Below are positions 1-6,081 of a stretch of DNA of 8,581 nt, one piece after another. The notes below the pieces were generated by a model. The model did not search any database. It saw nothing but the letters and a program-made list of their open reading frames with translations, and was not told the DNA's origin. A program made the translations under genes and the position numbers. How positions within the stretch are numbered: the stretch's first letter is position 1; every line of letters begins with the position of its first letter. Source of the stretch: Armatimonadota bacterium (GTDB lineage Bacteria > Armatimonadota > Zipacnadia > Zipacnadales > VGFC01); the NCBI GenBank assembly GCA_016869015.1, contig VGFB01000114.1, forward strand, positions 1-8,581, read 5' to 3'.

Positions 1-364
1 GGAGGGCGTCGGCGATGCGCCCTTCGACCGCCGCCAGCACGGGCTCGGGCTGGACCGCCCAGACGAGGCTGCCGTCGGCCTCGTTGAGGCAGATGACCTT
101 CTCGATCCCGTCGACGTTGCCTTGCGCGTAGATCCGTCCCCCGCTGATCGACACGGAGGAGTAGCCCTCGCCCAGCGAGTCGACCTGCCAGGCGACCGGC
201 GGCCCGCCCGCCGGCCAGTCCTGCAGCAGCCCTGTCTCGGCGCTGATGCCGTCCGCGGTCGGCCCTCGCCACTGCGGCCAGTCGGCGGCCTCCACGGACA
301 CGGCGCCGAGAAGCGCCAGGATGCACGCCACTCCAATGCAGCTGAGAAGCGTCTTGCCTGTCAT
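1..364 (-). CDS. Exported PQQ-like beta-propeller protein (N-terminal 121 residues, cut by window edge)
   Basis: This is the N-terminal part of an exported outer-surface or periplasmic protein whose C-terminus lies beyond position 1. The start is ATG at 364-362, preceded by a good ribosome binding site (GGAGG at 377-373, 8-nt spacer). Residues 1-27 form a Sec signal peptide: a Lys near the start, then a hydrophobic core ending around VEAA. The mature protein opens with DWPQWRGP, followed by WP..GPP..W and LGEGYSSVSISGGRIY. This is the usual first blade of the PQQ_2/BamB-like propellers common in planctomycetes and relatives. The next repeat, VICLNEADGSLVW, fits the blade consensus. These propellers are structural or binding folds, and no catalytic residues of true PQQ dehydrogenases can be seen. 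It lies 55 bp downstream of another propeller gene on the same strand, probably in one operon. The full length and ligand are unknown. Confidence 0.9.
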   Translation of the reverse strand, partial: MTGKTLLSCIGVACILALLGAVSVEAADWPQWRGPTADGISAETGLLQDWPAGGPPVAWQVDSLGEGYSSVSISGGRIYAQGNVDGIEKVICLNEADGSLVWAVQPEPVLAAVEGRIADAL

Positions 365-369
365 TGCGT

Positions 370-377
370 CTTCCTCC
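370..377 (-). promoter_or_regulatory. Shine-Dalgarno site for the propeller gene starting at 364
   Basis: On the minus strand this reads GGAGGAAG. The GGAGG core (377-373) sits 8 nt before the ATG at 364, which fixes the start of the edge-truncated propeller. It shows that this gene has its own ribosome entry and does not depend on coupling, unlike the propeller gene upstream of it. Confidence 0.75.
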
Positions 378-419
378 GGTCGGTTGCGATGCTCTGCTCT
401 CGGTTGGTGCGACGCCCCG

Positions 420-1697
420 TCAGCCGCCCAGGGCGAAGCAGTACAGGTTGCCCTCGCGGTCCTTGGCATACAGTCGGCCGTTCGCGAGGGCGACATGAGG
501 CCACGTCTCGGCCGAGCCGACGCCCGTCTTCGCTGAGAGCTCGTGATAGCCCTCCGGCGAGCGGTCCGCCGACTCCACGAGCGCAAGCGTGCGGCTGCCG
601 AAGACGATGAGGCGCCCGTCACCGGTGAAGAGGCAGGACGAGTCATCGCGGAACGCCCCGCCCTCCCACCGCTGCTCGCCGGTCTCGAAGTCGAGACAGC
701 GGAGCTTGCCCCAGGCGAAGTAGACATGCCCCCCCCGGATGATCGGGGAGCAGACCTTCGAGATGAGGGGTGTGCTCCAGACCTCCGTCACCCCGGAGGC
801 CGCAATCTTGAGCTTGGCCATCCGATTGACGTTGTAGCCGCTGGACAGGATCACCTCATCGCCATGGACGGCCGGCGTGGCGACGTTGTTCGCGAAGTAC
901 GTCTGCCAGGGGTGCGTTGCCACGGTCTCGCCCTCGTGACCGGGATCGAGCCGCGCCACCAACAGCCCCCGCAGTGTCAACGCGGCCACGCAGGGCAGAC
1001 CCTCGACCGTGATCGGCACCGGGCCGCCCGTGTGCCCGGCAGGATCGGCGCACTCCGACGTCCAGCGGCGCTCGCCGGAGGCCTTGTCGAAGGCCATCAG
1101 CGTGCCCTCATCGTCACCGACCTCGACGATCACCCAGTCGCCGTAGACGAGAGGAGAGGAGGTGTAGCCGTAGTCTCTCCACGCCCCGCCGACCTCCGGG
1201 CGCTTGGGCACGGCGAAGGCCCCGTACAGGTTGAGGCTCCAGCGCCTCTCGCCACCGGCCCGGACGTCCCAGCAGTTCAGATCGCCGTCAGTGCTGAGGG
1301 TGTAGAGCCATCCCGTGGCGGCGTCGTACTCGGGGGTCGAAGACACGCCGTCGTAAGCCCCCTCGTCGCCCTGATGGTGCCGTCCGTATTGAGGGCACGG
1401 GTAAGACCGCCGCCAGACCTGGGCTCCGCTCGCAGCGTCCAGGCAGTAGACGGTGTCCTGACCATCCCGCCAGCCCATCACGAAGACCCGGTCATCCACG
1501 ATGATCGGCGAGGAGGCGCCCCGGTCGACGTTCAGCGTCCAGGCCGGGTCGTCCAACGGCCAGGCGCCTGCGTCCCACCCGGAGTCCTCGGAGGTGATGT
1601 CGCTACGGCCGGGGCCGCGCCAGTGGGGCCAGTCCTCGGCGACGGCCGCGGCGAGGGCCCCCGCGAGGGCCCAGTTGATCAGAAGAGCGCGTGTCAT
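420..1697 (-). CDS. Exported PQQ-like beta-propeller protein, 425 aa
   Basis: This gene encodes a complete exported propeller, probably periplasmic. The start at 1697 (MTRALLINW) was chosen because it gives a proper Sec signal peptide (residues 1-20, ending AAAVA) directly before EDWPHWRGP. The open frame extends further upstream, but only into the glycosyltransferase gene. PQQ_2-like blades recur, each with a hydrophobic beta strand, D/G, then LDxxxGxxxW: VYCLDAASGAQVW (83-95), LMAFDKASGERRW (200-212), LRCLDFETGEQRW (332-344). The C-terminus (383-423) has GYHEL and ETWPHVALANGRLYAKD, a closing motif shared with the propeller at 3297-4787. Its ATG overlaps the TGA of the glycosyltransferase (ATGA, 1694-1697) and no good ribosome binding site is visible, so translational coupling is likely. 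The role is unknown. BamB-like scaffolding or ligand binding are options, but BamB identity is unlikely because several paralogues sit side by side. Confidence 0.92.
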   Translation of the reverse strand: MTRALLINWALAGALAAAVAEDWPHWRGPGRSDITSEDSGWDAGAWPLDDPAWTLNVDRGASSPIIVDDRVFVMGWRDGQDTVYCLDAASGAQVWRRSYPCPQYGRHHQGDEGAYDGVSSTPEYDAATGWLYTLSTDGDLNCWDVRAGGERRWSLNLYGAFAVPKRPEVGGAWRDYGYTSSPLVYGDWVIVEVGDDEGTLMAFDKASGERRWTSECADPAGHTGGPVPITVEGLPCVAALTLRGLLVARLDPGHEGETVATHPWQTYFANNVATPAVHGDEVILSSGYNVNRMAKLKIAASGVTEVWSTPLISKVCSPIIRGGHVYFAWGKLRCLDFETGEQRWEGGAFRDDSSCLFTGDGRLIVFGSRTLALVESADRSPEGYHELSAKTGVGSAETWPHVALANGRLYAKDREGNLYCFALGG

Positions 1698-2974
1698 GTG
1701 TTCGGCGATGCACGACGGATCGTCTCTTCCAGTGCCGCCGCCATGCTCTCCGTGCATTGGTCGATGGAGTAGTGCTCGGCGATGCCGCGCGCGCCCGCGC
1801 GGCCGAGGCGCTCGGCCGCGTCGGGGTCGTCCATCAGCCGTGCGAGGCCGGAGGCCAGGGCCGCCACGTCCTCGGACGGGAACAGCAGGCCTCCGCCCGT
1901 CAGTCCCAGCATCTCCGGGTAGGCCCCCGCATCGGGCGCCACGACCGGCACGCCGGCCGCCAGGGCCTCCATGACCGCCCGGCCCCGCACTTCCGGCAGG
2001 CGACTCGGGACGCAGAAGACGCTGCACCGGCGCAGGAAGGCGAGCTTGCCCGCGAAGTCGACCTCACCGAGGTACTCGAACCGCCCGGCGGGATCGCCCT
2101 CGATTGCGGAGAAGTAGCGTTTGTCCAGCACGCGCCCGGCCACGAGGAGGCGAATGTCGCGCCCGTCGGCCACCAGCCTCCGCCACGCCGCCACCAGCAG
2201 GTCAAGGCCCTTGCCCCGGAGGATGCTGGAGAGGTACCCGACGGTGAAGGGATCGCGAGGCCGCGGTCCGGTAGGGGCGTAGTCCTCGGCGGCCAGCCCG
2301 GTCCTCACGACCCGCATGGCGTCCCCAGGGAGGTCCAGGTACCGCGTCATCTCCGCAGCGTAGGCCGCGTTGGGCGAAACGAACAGATCGACGGACCGGG
2401 CGTTCTCACGGATGAGACGGTGCGCTTCCGAGCGGTGGGGTTCGGTCATGCCGCCGATGAAGCCGTCCTCGCCCTGAACCTGGCAGAGGATCGGGACGCC
2501 CCATCGGCGCTTCAGCTCGGGAGCCAGTCCGGAGAGCATGCTGTTTGTGATGACGACCACGTCAGGGGGCGGGCGCTTCTCAAGGTGGGCCAGCAGTCGC
2601 TCGCTCTCCTTGAGGAACGGCCCTGCGGCGCCGGAGAGTACGGCCACAGTCATCTCGCCGAGCTCGGAGGCGCGGGTATCGATGCCGAAGCGTGAAACGA
2701 AGCGAAGCAGAGCCGTGCTATCGAGGAGGCGGTCAAGCGCGGCGGGGATACGCCGGAAGAGCGCGAATCGTTGCTGAAGGTAGAGATTGATGCCGCCCAT
2801 GAAGACGGGTCCGGCCTCAAACGGCTCCTCGCCGTCGACCCGCAGCGGGGTGTACAGCGGCACAACCTGCACCTCGTGGCCGCGCATGCGCAGGCCGGTC
2901 ACGAGCGCGATGTCGCGGGCACACGCCCCGCAGTACATGCCGGCTGCGCCGGCGGCGATATGCAGGATTCGCAT
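1694..2974 (-). CDS. Family 4 (GT-B fold) glycosyltransferase, 426 aa
   Basis: This is a cytoplasmic or membrane-associated retaining glycosyltransferase that would move a sugar from a nucleotide-sugar donor to an envelope glycan or lipid acceptor. The N-terminal Rossmann half opens MRILHIAAGAAGMYCGAC, with Gly-rich residues 9-16 and C15/C18, a signature of a GT4 subgroup seen in planctomycetes and related bacteria. RGHEVQVVPLYTPL follows at 31-44. The C-terminal half holds the donor-site motifs: GYLSSILRGKGLDLL (246-260) and the E-x7-E element (E328, E336) in PEVRGRAVMEALAAGVPVVAP. The start at 2974 is the ATG that gives this conserved N-terminus. A longer frame reaches 3055 but adds unrelated residues. 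Its ribosome binding site is weak. The stop overlaps the next propeller's ATG by 4 bp. It is the first gene of the minus-strand operon, reading away from the redox operon. The substrate cannot be deduced. Confidence 0.93.
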   Translation of the reverse strand: MRILHIAAGAAGMYCGACARDIALVTGLRMRGHEVQVVPLYTPLRVDGEEPFEAGPVFMGGINLYLQQRFALFRRIPAALDRLLDSTALLRFVSRFGIDTRASELGEMTVAVLSGAAGPFLKESERLLAHLEKRPPPDVVVITNSMLSGLAPELKRRWGVPILCQVQGEDGFIGGMTEPHRSEAHRLIRENARSVDLFVSPNAAYAAEMTRYLDLPGDAMRVVRTGLAAEDYAPTGPRPRDPFTVGYLSSILRGKGLDLLVAAWRRLVADGRDIRLLVAGRVLDKRYFSAIEGDPAGRFEYLGEVDFAGKLAFLRRCSVFCVPSRLPEVRGRAVMEALAAGVPVVAPDAGAYPEMLGLTGGGLLFPSEDVAALASGLARLMDDPDAAERLGRAGARGIAEHYSIDQCTESMAAALEETIRRASPNT

Positions 2975-2996
2975 GTCGATTGTCGCCGTAGAGGCT

Positions 2997-3026
2997 TTGA
3001 CGCGCGTGGCCCCGGCGCGGTATGAT
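2997..3026 (+). promoter_or_regulatory. Predicted sigma70-type promoter for the rightward redox operon
   Basis: TTGACG at 2997-3002 (5/6 match to the -35 consensus) and TATGAT at 3021-3026 (5/6 match to the -10 consensus) are separated by 18 bp. In such GC-rich DNA this pair is unlikely by chance, and it points toward the plus-strand operon. Transcription would start near 3033, giving a leader of about 264 nt that contains the whole MITE-like element. It begins 22 bp upstream of the divergent glycosyltransferase start, so the two operons share a control region. It could be the element's own outward promoter only if the element extended further left, which the repeat ends do not suggest. Confidence 0.6.
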
Positions 3027-3028
3027 TG

Positions 3029-3042
3029 GGGAACCGGTTGCC
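3029..3042. promoter_or_regulatory. Operator-like palindrome at the predicted transcription start
   Basis: The 14 bp GGGAACCGGTTGCC form an inverted repeat centred between 3035 and 3036. Six of seven base pairs match, and the core AACCGGTT is perfect. It starts 3 bp after the -10 box and covers the predicted +1. A repressor bound there would block the rightward promoter and sits close enough to affect the divergent glycosyltransferase gene. No regulator gene is in the window. A short palindrome in GC-rich DNA may also be chance. Confidence 0.3.
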
Positions 3043-3065
3043 GCAGGCCGCCCACGGGGCAGCCC

Positions 3066-3218
3066 TAGTGGCGTGTCAGCCGTGATTCTGGCAGTTGCCG
3101 TTTGTCGTCGTGGGTCGGCTCACCAGAGCCGACGCCGTCCGGCGTTGACCTGAAGGCTCTGTCGGCTCTGGTGAGCCGACCCACGACGACCCAACGCTTC
3201 ACGGCTGACAGGGCACTA
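3066..3218. mobile_element. MITE-like element with TA-ended terminal inverted repeats, 153 bp
   Basis: The left end (3066-3085, TAGTGGCGTGTCAGCCGTGA) and the reverse complement of the right end (3199-3218, TAGTGCCCTGTCAGCCGTGA) match at 18 of 20 positions. Each end carries TA, and CTAG occurs at both borders. This fits a TA target-site duplication of the Tc1/mariner-IS630 type, or a CTAG target. The inside carries a perfect 30-bp inverted repeat and no transposase gene, so it would need an enzyme made elsewhere. It sits between the predicted promoter (2997-3026) and the first gene of the rightward operon, so it would be transcribed as part of the leader. No second copy is present in this window, so mobility is inferred from structure alone. 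Confidence 0.7.
3104..3190. repeat. Perfect 30-bp inverted repeat with nested hairpins inside the MITE-like element
   Basis: Positions 3104-3133 and 3161-3190 are exact reverse complements (30/30) around a 27-nt loop. Each arm contains its own hairpin: GTCGGCTC-ACCA-GAGCCGAC at 3114-3133, mirrored at 3161-3180, with 8-bp stems. The loop adds a small stem, ACGCC-GTCC-GGCGT (3132-3145). The RNA could therefore switch between one long stem and a cloverleaf of shorter ones. No T tract follows, so this does not look like an intrinsic terminator. Confidence 0.92.
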
Positions 3219-3280
3219 GTACCAGAACGCCGGACTGTGGGTGAAGTGCCTCAGAGGCCGGGCACGCGGCGCCGGAAGCA

Positions 3281-3287
3281 CGGGGAG
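3281..3287 (+). promoter_or_regulatory. Possible ribosome binding site for the TTG start at 3297
   Basis: CGGGGAG ends 9 nt before TTG at 3297. It is the only Shine-Dalgarno-like sequence near any candidate start of the anchored propeller, so it decides the start chosen here. GTG codons at 3237 and 3246 have none. Confidence 0.4.
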
Positions 3288-3296
3288 CAAAGGCAC

Positions 3297-4787
3297 TTGG
3301 ACAGCGACCGAAGGCCGCCGCCGGCGGCACGCTGGCTGATCGGGATCGGCGTCCCGGCGCTGTTCGCCGCCGGGGGGGCGCTGGCGATCATGCACTGGCT
3401 CAGTCGGGAGCCCGACCTGGGTGATGTGGGGGGTCGCGCAGCCGATGAGGGCCTGGCGCCGCCCCTGACGGCCGAGACGCCGGGCGCGGCCCCTCAACCG
3501 ACTCCCACCGGCCCCGCTGCGACGGCGCAGCCCACGGGCGGCGCGCCGGTCGGCCCTGCGGTGTCGGCGGCGTCGGCGGGCGGAGGCGGCGTACCGTCGA
3601 TCGCGGGCTCATGGCCGGGGTTTCGGGGCGCTCGAGTCGACAACATCAGCACGCAATCGGTGTCTCTCGCGAGGAGCTGGGGCCCCCAGGGGCCGCCGAA
3701 GCTGTGGTCGGTGAAGCTCGGCGAGGGCTACGCCGGGCCGGCGATTGTGAACAGCCGGGTCTACCTGCTGGACTACGACCAGGCGGCTCAGGCCGACCGC
3801 CTCCGCTGCTTCGCGCTGGCGACGGGTCAGGAGCTGTGGTCCCAGGCGTACTCCGTTCCGTTGAAGCGGAACCACGGTTTCTCGCGCACTGTTCCGGCGG
3901 CGACGGCCAAGTACGTTGTGACGTTGGGTCCGAAGTGCCACGTGATGTGTTGCGACGCGGTCAGCGGCGCGGGCAAGTGGCGGCTCGACCTCGTCGGTCA
4001 GTTCGGCGCGACGGTGCCGGCATGGTACGCGGGACAGTGCCCCCTCATTGACGGGAGTCGGGTCATCCTGGCGCCCGGGGGCAATGCGCTGATGATCGCC
4101 GTTGACCTGGCGACTGGCAAGGTGGCATGGCAGACGCCGAACCCGAAGGGCTGGAAGATGACGCACAGCTGCATCCTGCCCCTGACGATCGGCGGGCGGA
4201 AGGTGTACGTGTACTGCGCGAGCGGGGGCGTGGCGGCGGTGTCGGCGCAGGACGGGTCGGTGCTCTGGGAGACGTCGGAGTGGACGGTGAGCACGGCGAA
4301 CGTCCCGACACCGGTTGATGCGGGCGGCGGCAAGCTCTTCCTGTGCGGGGGCTACAACTCGGGCGCGATGATGTTGAAGCTCACGAGTGCCGGAGGCACG
4401 ATCTCGTCGGAGACGCTCTGGCGTGTGAAGGCGAACGTGTACGGCTCCCAGCAGCACACCCCGGTCCTGTACAAGGGGTACTTGTACGGCACGGCGCCGA
4501 ATAACCAACTCGTGTGCCTGGGCCTGGACGGCGCGCTGAAGTGGAGCAGCGGCAGCACGAAGCGGTTCGGACTGGGGCCGTACATGGTCGCGGGGGGGAT
4601 GCTATACGTGCTGAACGAGAACGGCGAGCTGGCCCTGGTGGACCCTAACCCCTCGGGATACAAGGAGCTGGCTCGGGCCAAGGTGCTCGCCGGGCCGGAG
4701 GCGTGGGGCCCGCTGGCCATCGCGGGGGGACTGCTGCTGGCGCGCGACCTGACCTCGATGGTGTGTCTGGACGTGCGAAGCCGGTGA
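3297..4787 (+). CDS. Membrane-anchored PQQ-like beta-propeller protein, about 496 aa
   Basis: This is the first gene of the rightward redox operon. From the TTG at 3297 the protein has a short basic N-terminus, one transmembrane helix (about 12-34, RWLIGIG...AIMHWL), then a Pro/Ala/Gly/Thr-rich linker (about 45-104). The propeller follows and opens with SWPGFRG. Blades are visible as LRCFALATGQELW (169-181), CCDAVSGAGKW, MIAVDLATGKVAW, AAVSAQDGSVLW and VCLGLDGALKW. The end (GYKELARAK..., EAWGPLAIAGGLLLARD) matches the closing motif of the propeller at 420-1697, so the two are probably paralogues. The helix and linker would hold the propeller on the outer face of the cytoplasmic membrane. The start is uncertain: TTG 3297 has a plausible ribosome binding site, GTG 3237 and 3246 are alternatives, and the frame stays open back to a TTG at 3102 inside the mobile element. 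The stop codon overlaps a GTG of the next gene's frame. No catalytic motif is visible. Confidence 0.9.
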   Translation: MDSDRRPPPAARWLIGIGVPALFAAGGALAIMHWLSREPDLGDVGGRAADEGLAPPLTAETPGAAPQPTPTGPAATAQPTGGAPVGPAVSAASAGGGGVPSIAGSWPGFRGARVDNISTQSVSLARSWGPQGPPKLWSVKLGEGYAGPAIVNSRVYLLDYDQAAQADRLRCFALATGQELWSQAYSVPLKRNHGFSRTVPAATAKYVVTLGPKCHVMCCDAVSGAGKWRLDLVGQFGATVPAWYAGQCPLIDGSRVILAPGGNALMIAVDLATGKVAWQTPNPKGWKMTHSCILPLTIGGRKVYVYCASGGVAAVSAQDGSVLWETSEWTVSTANVPTPVDAGGGKLFLCGGYNSGAMMLKLTSAGGTISSETLWRVKANVYGSQQHTPVLYKGYLYGTAPNNQLVCLGLDGALKWSSGSTKRFGLGPYMVAGGMLYVLNENGELALVDPNPSGYKELARAKVLAGPEAWGPLAIAGGLLLARDLTSMVCLDVRSR

Positions 4788-4804
4788 GAGGCGGCCACGG
4801 AGAG

Positions 4805-5827
4805 ATGCGAAGGGGTCTTGCGGGGGCCCTCAGGGCAACGGTGGCGGTCACCACAGCAGCCGTGGGTGTGCTGGCCCTGGCCTCCTGCCTGCAGATTGGG
4901 GATCGTGGAACGCAGAAGGCGCTCGACGCGGCGAGCGCGCGGGAGAGGGCTGAGGCGGAGCAGCGGAAGGTGGACCCCGCGCTCGTGACCTACTCCCAGG
5001 TGCGTGAGATCGCGACCGGCCTGGCTGAGCCGCGAGGGGTGGCGGTCGGCCCGGATGGGCGCGCGTGGGTGGTCGGCGATCGGGAGGTCCGGGCGTTTGG
5101 CGCCGAAGGCACGGCATGGATCGGGTTCGCGGTCAGCGAGGAGCCGCGCTGCATCGCGGTTGACGATGGGGGGAACGTGCTGATCGGCTACCGGGCCTGG
5201 GTCCGACAGCACAACGTGAGCGGGGCCGTGCTCGCCGAGTGGCCGGTGGAGGGGAAGCAGCCGTTCGTGACGTGCGTCACCCCGCACGGGGGGGGTGTGT
5301 GGGTCGCGGATGCGGGGGACCGCGTGGTGTTGCGCTATAGTCGCTCAGGACAACTGACCGGACGGCTGGGCGAGCGGGACGCCGGCCGGAAGGTCCCGGG
5401 GCTCGTCCTCCCGAGCTACCACCTGGACGTGTTGGTCGACGAGGGCGGTCGTGTGCTGGTGAACAACCCGGGACGGCTAACGGTCGAGACCTACAAGCCG
5501 GACGGCGCGTTCGTGGAGTCCATGGGGAAGGCCTCGATGGCGATCGACGGGTTCTGCGGGTGCTGCAACCCGACCGACCTTGCGCTGCTGCCCGACGGAC
5601 GGATCGTGACCTCGGAAAAGGGCATCCCGCGCGTGAAGGTGCTGCGGCGGGACGGCACGCTCGATTGCGTCGTAGCCGGCCCTGACGACCTGTCGGTCTC
5701 GGCGGACTCGGGGCTGGACCTGTCGGTCGACGGCGAGGGCCGCGTGCTCGTGCTGGACCCGCACGCGCGGCTCGTGCGGGTGTTCGCACCTGGAGCGCCC
5801 GCTCCGAAGGAGGAGGCGACGAAGTGA
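4805..5827 (+). CDS. NHL-repeat beta-propeller lipoprotein with a CGCC motif, about 340 aa
   Basis: A lipoprotein signal (MRRGLAGALR, a hydrophobic stretch, then lipobox LASC with C28) predicts a lipid-anchored protein outside the cytoplasmic membrane. After a short charged, possibly helical segment (about 38-56), NHL-type repeats follow: LAEPRGVAVGPDGRAWV, PRCIAVDDGGNVLI, GGVWVADAGDRVVLRYSRSGQLTG and NPTDLALLPDGRIVTSEKG. The segment FCGCCNP (C251, C253, C254) interrupts one repeat. Three cysteines so close together in an exported propeller suggest a metal, cluster or disulfide site, but this is inference. A second in-frame start, GTG at 4784, overlaps the upstream TGA and would add seven residues. 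ATG 4805 was chosen because it starts directly at the basic n-region. It ends in a GTGA overlap with the small Tat protein. Its likely partners are the exported Fe-S proteins encoded downstream. Confidence 0.9.
   Translation: MRRGLAGALRATVAVTTAAVGVLALASCLQIGDRGTQKALDAASARERAEAEQRKVDPALVTYSQVREIATGLAEPRGVAVGPDGRAWVVGDREVRAFGAEGTAWIGFAVSEEPRCIAVDDGGNVLIGYRAWVRQHNVSGAVLAEWPVEGKQPFVTCVTPHGGGVWVADAGDRVVLRYSRSGQLTGRLGERDAGRKVPGLVLPSYHLDVLVDEGGRVLVNNPGRLTVETYKPDGAFVESMGKASMAIDGFCGCCNPTDLALLPDGRIVTSEKGIPRVKVLRRDGTLDCVVAGPDDLSVSADSGLDLSVDGEGRVLVLDPHARLVRVFAPGAPAPKEEATK
5807..5816 (+). promoter_or_regulatory. Strong Shine-Dalgarno site for the small Tat protein (GTG start)
   Basis: AAGGAGGAGG lies inside the end of the NHL lipoprotein gene, 7 nt before GTG at 5824. 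It is the strongest ribosome binding site in the window. It supports the small 85-codon frame as a real gene and fixes its GTG start. Confidence 0.85.
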
Positions 5828-6081
5828 GCCGAGCCTGCGACGGTGATCGTCGCGACTTCCTGCGGGCGGCCGGAAGGTGGTCGCTGGCTGCCGCGTTGAC
5901 CAGCGGGGTCGGCGCGCTGAGCCTGGGTCGCCGAGACCGTTGCACTGGTGCGGGGTTGTGCCGGGGCTGCGGGCTGTGGGAGACGTGCGAGCTGCCGGAG
6001 GCCGCCGCGCTCCGGCAGGCCGAACGAGATGCGCGAGGGCGGAACGATGCCGGACAAACCCGAGAGATTGACGCGCCGTGA
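5824..6081 (+). CDS. Small Tat-exported protein with C-x5-C-x2-C-x5-C cluster, 85 aa
   Basis: A short gene with a GTG start overlapping the previous stop (GTGA) and a very strong ribosome binding site. The N-terminus has a twin-arginine signal (DRRDFLR, R9-R10) followed by a moderately hydrophobic stretch (17-34). Tat export implies folding in the cytoplasm, often with a cofactor. The mature part has four cysteines, C40, C46, C49 and C55, spaced C-x5-C-x2-C-x5-C, followed by ELPEA and a charged tail. Four cysteines could hold one Fe-S cluster or a metal, but the spacing is not that of a standard ferredoxin (C-x2-C-x2-C-x3-C) or rubredoxin. I do not recognise a named family. Small Tat proteins of this kind next to NapH-like polyferredoxins are familiar to me from related genomes, without known function. 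Its last 35 nt overlap the next gene. Confidence 0.82.
   Translation: MSRACDGDRRDFLRAAGRWSLAAALTSGVGALSLGRRDRCTGAGLCRGCGLWETCELPEAAALRQAERDARGRNDAGQTREIDAP

Noticed and set aside
543..1772. A 409-residue open frame on the plus strand opposite the propeller gene
   Set aside because: It is antisense to a well-supported propeller. Its translation is rich in Arg, Pro and Gly with no recognisable motif, as expected from GC-rich shadow frames.
1691..2695. A 334-residue plus-strand open frame opposite the glycosyltransferase
   Set aside because: The minus strand carries clear GT4 motifs throughout, and the plus frame shows no domain.
3104..3190. The long inverted repeat as an intrinsic terminator
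   Set aside because: No T-rich tract follows either arm, the structure is far longer than a usual terminator, and it sits within terminal repeats typical of a mobile element.
420..4787. True PQQ-dependent dehydrogenases
   Set aside because: The propellers lack the family's catalytic Asp/Glu metal site, the vicinal disulfide and the expected length of about 550-600 residues or more. They fit non-enzymatic PQQ-like repeat proteins better.
3609..5287. Long minus-strand open frames (299 and 311 residues) opposite the propeller and NHL genes
   Set aside because: Low-complexity His/Arg/Pro-rich translations without motifs. The plus-strand frames have signals, repeats and operon spacing.
5948..6046. 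An upstream extension of the ferredoxin gene to 5948
   Set aside because: It would overlap most of the small Tat gene and bury the twin-arginine signal. ATG 6047 has a ribosome binding site and leads directly into the signal.
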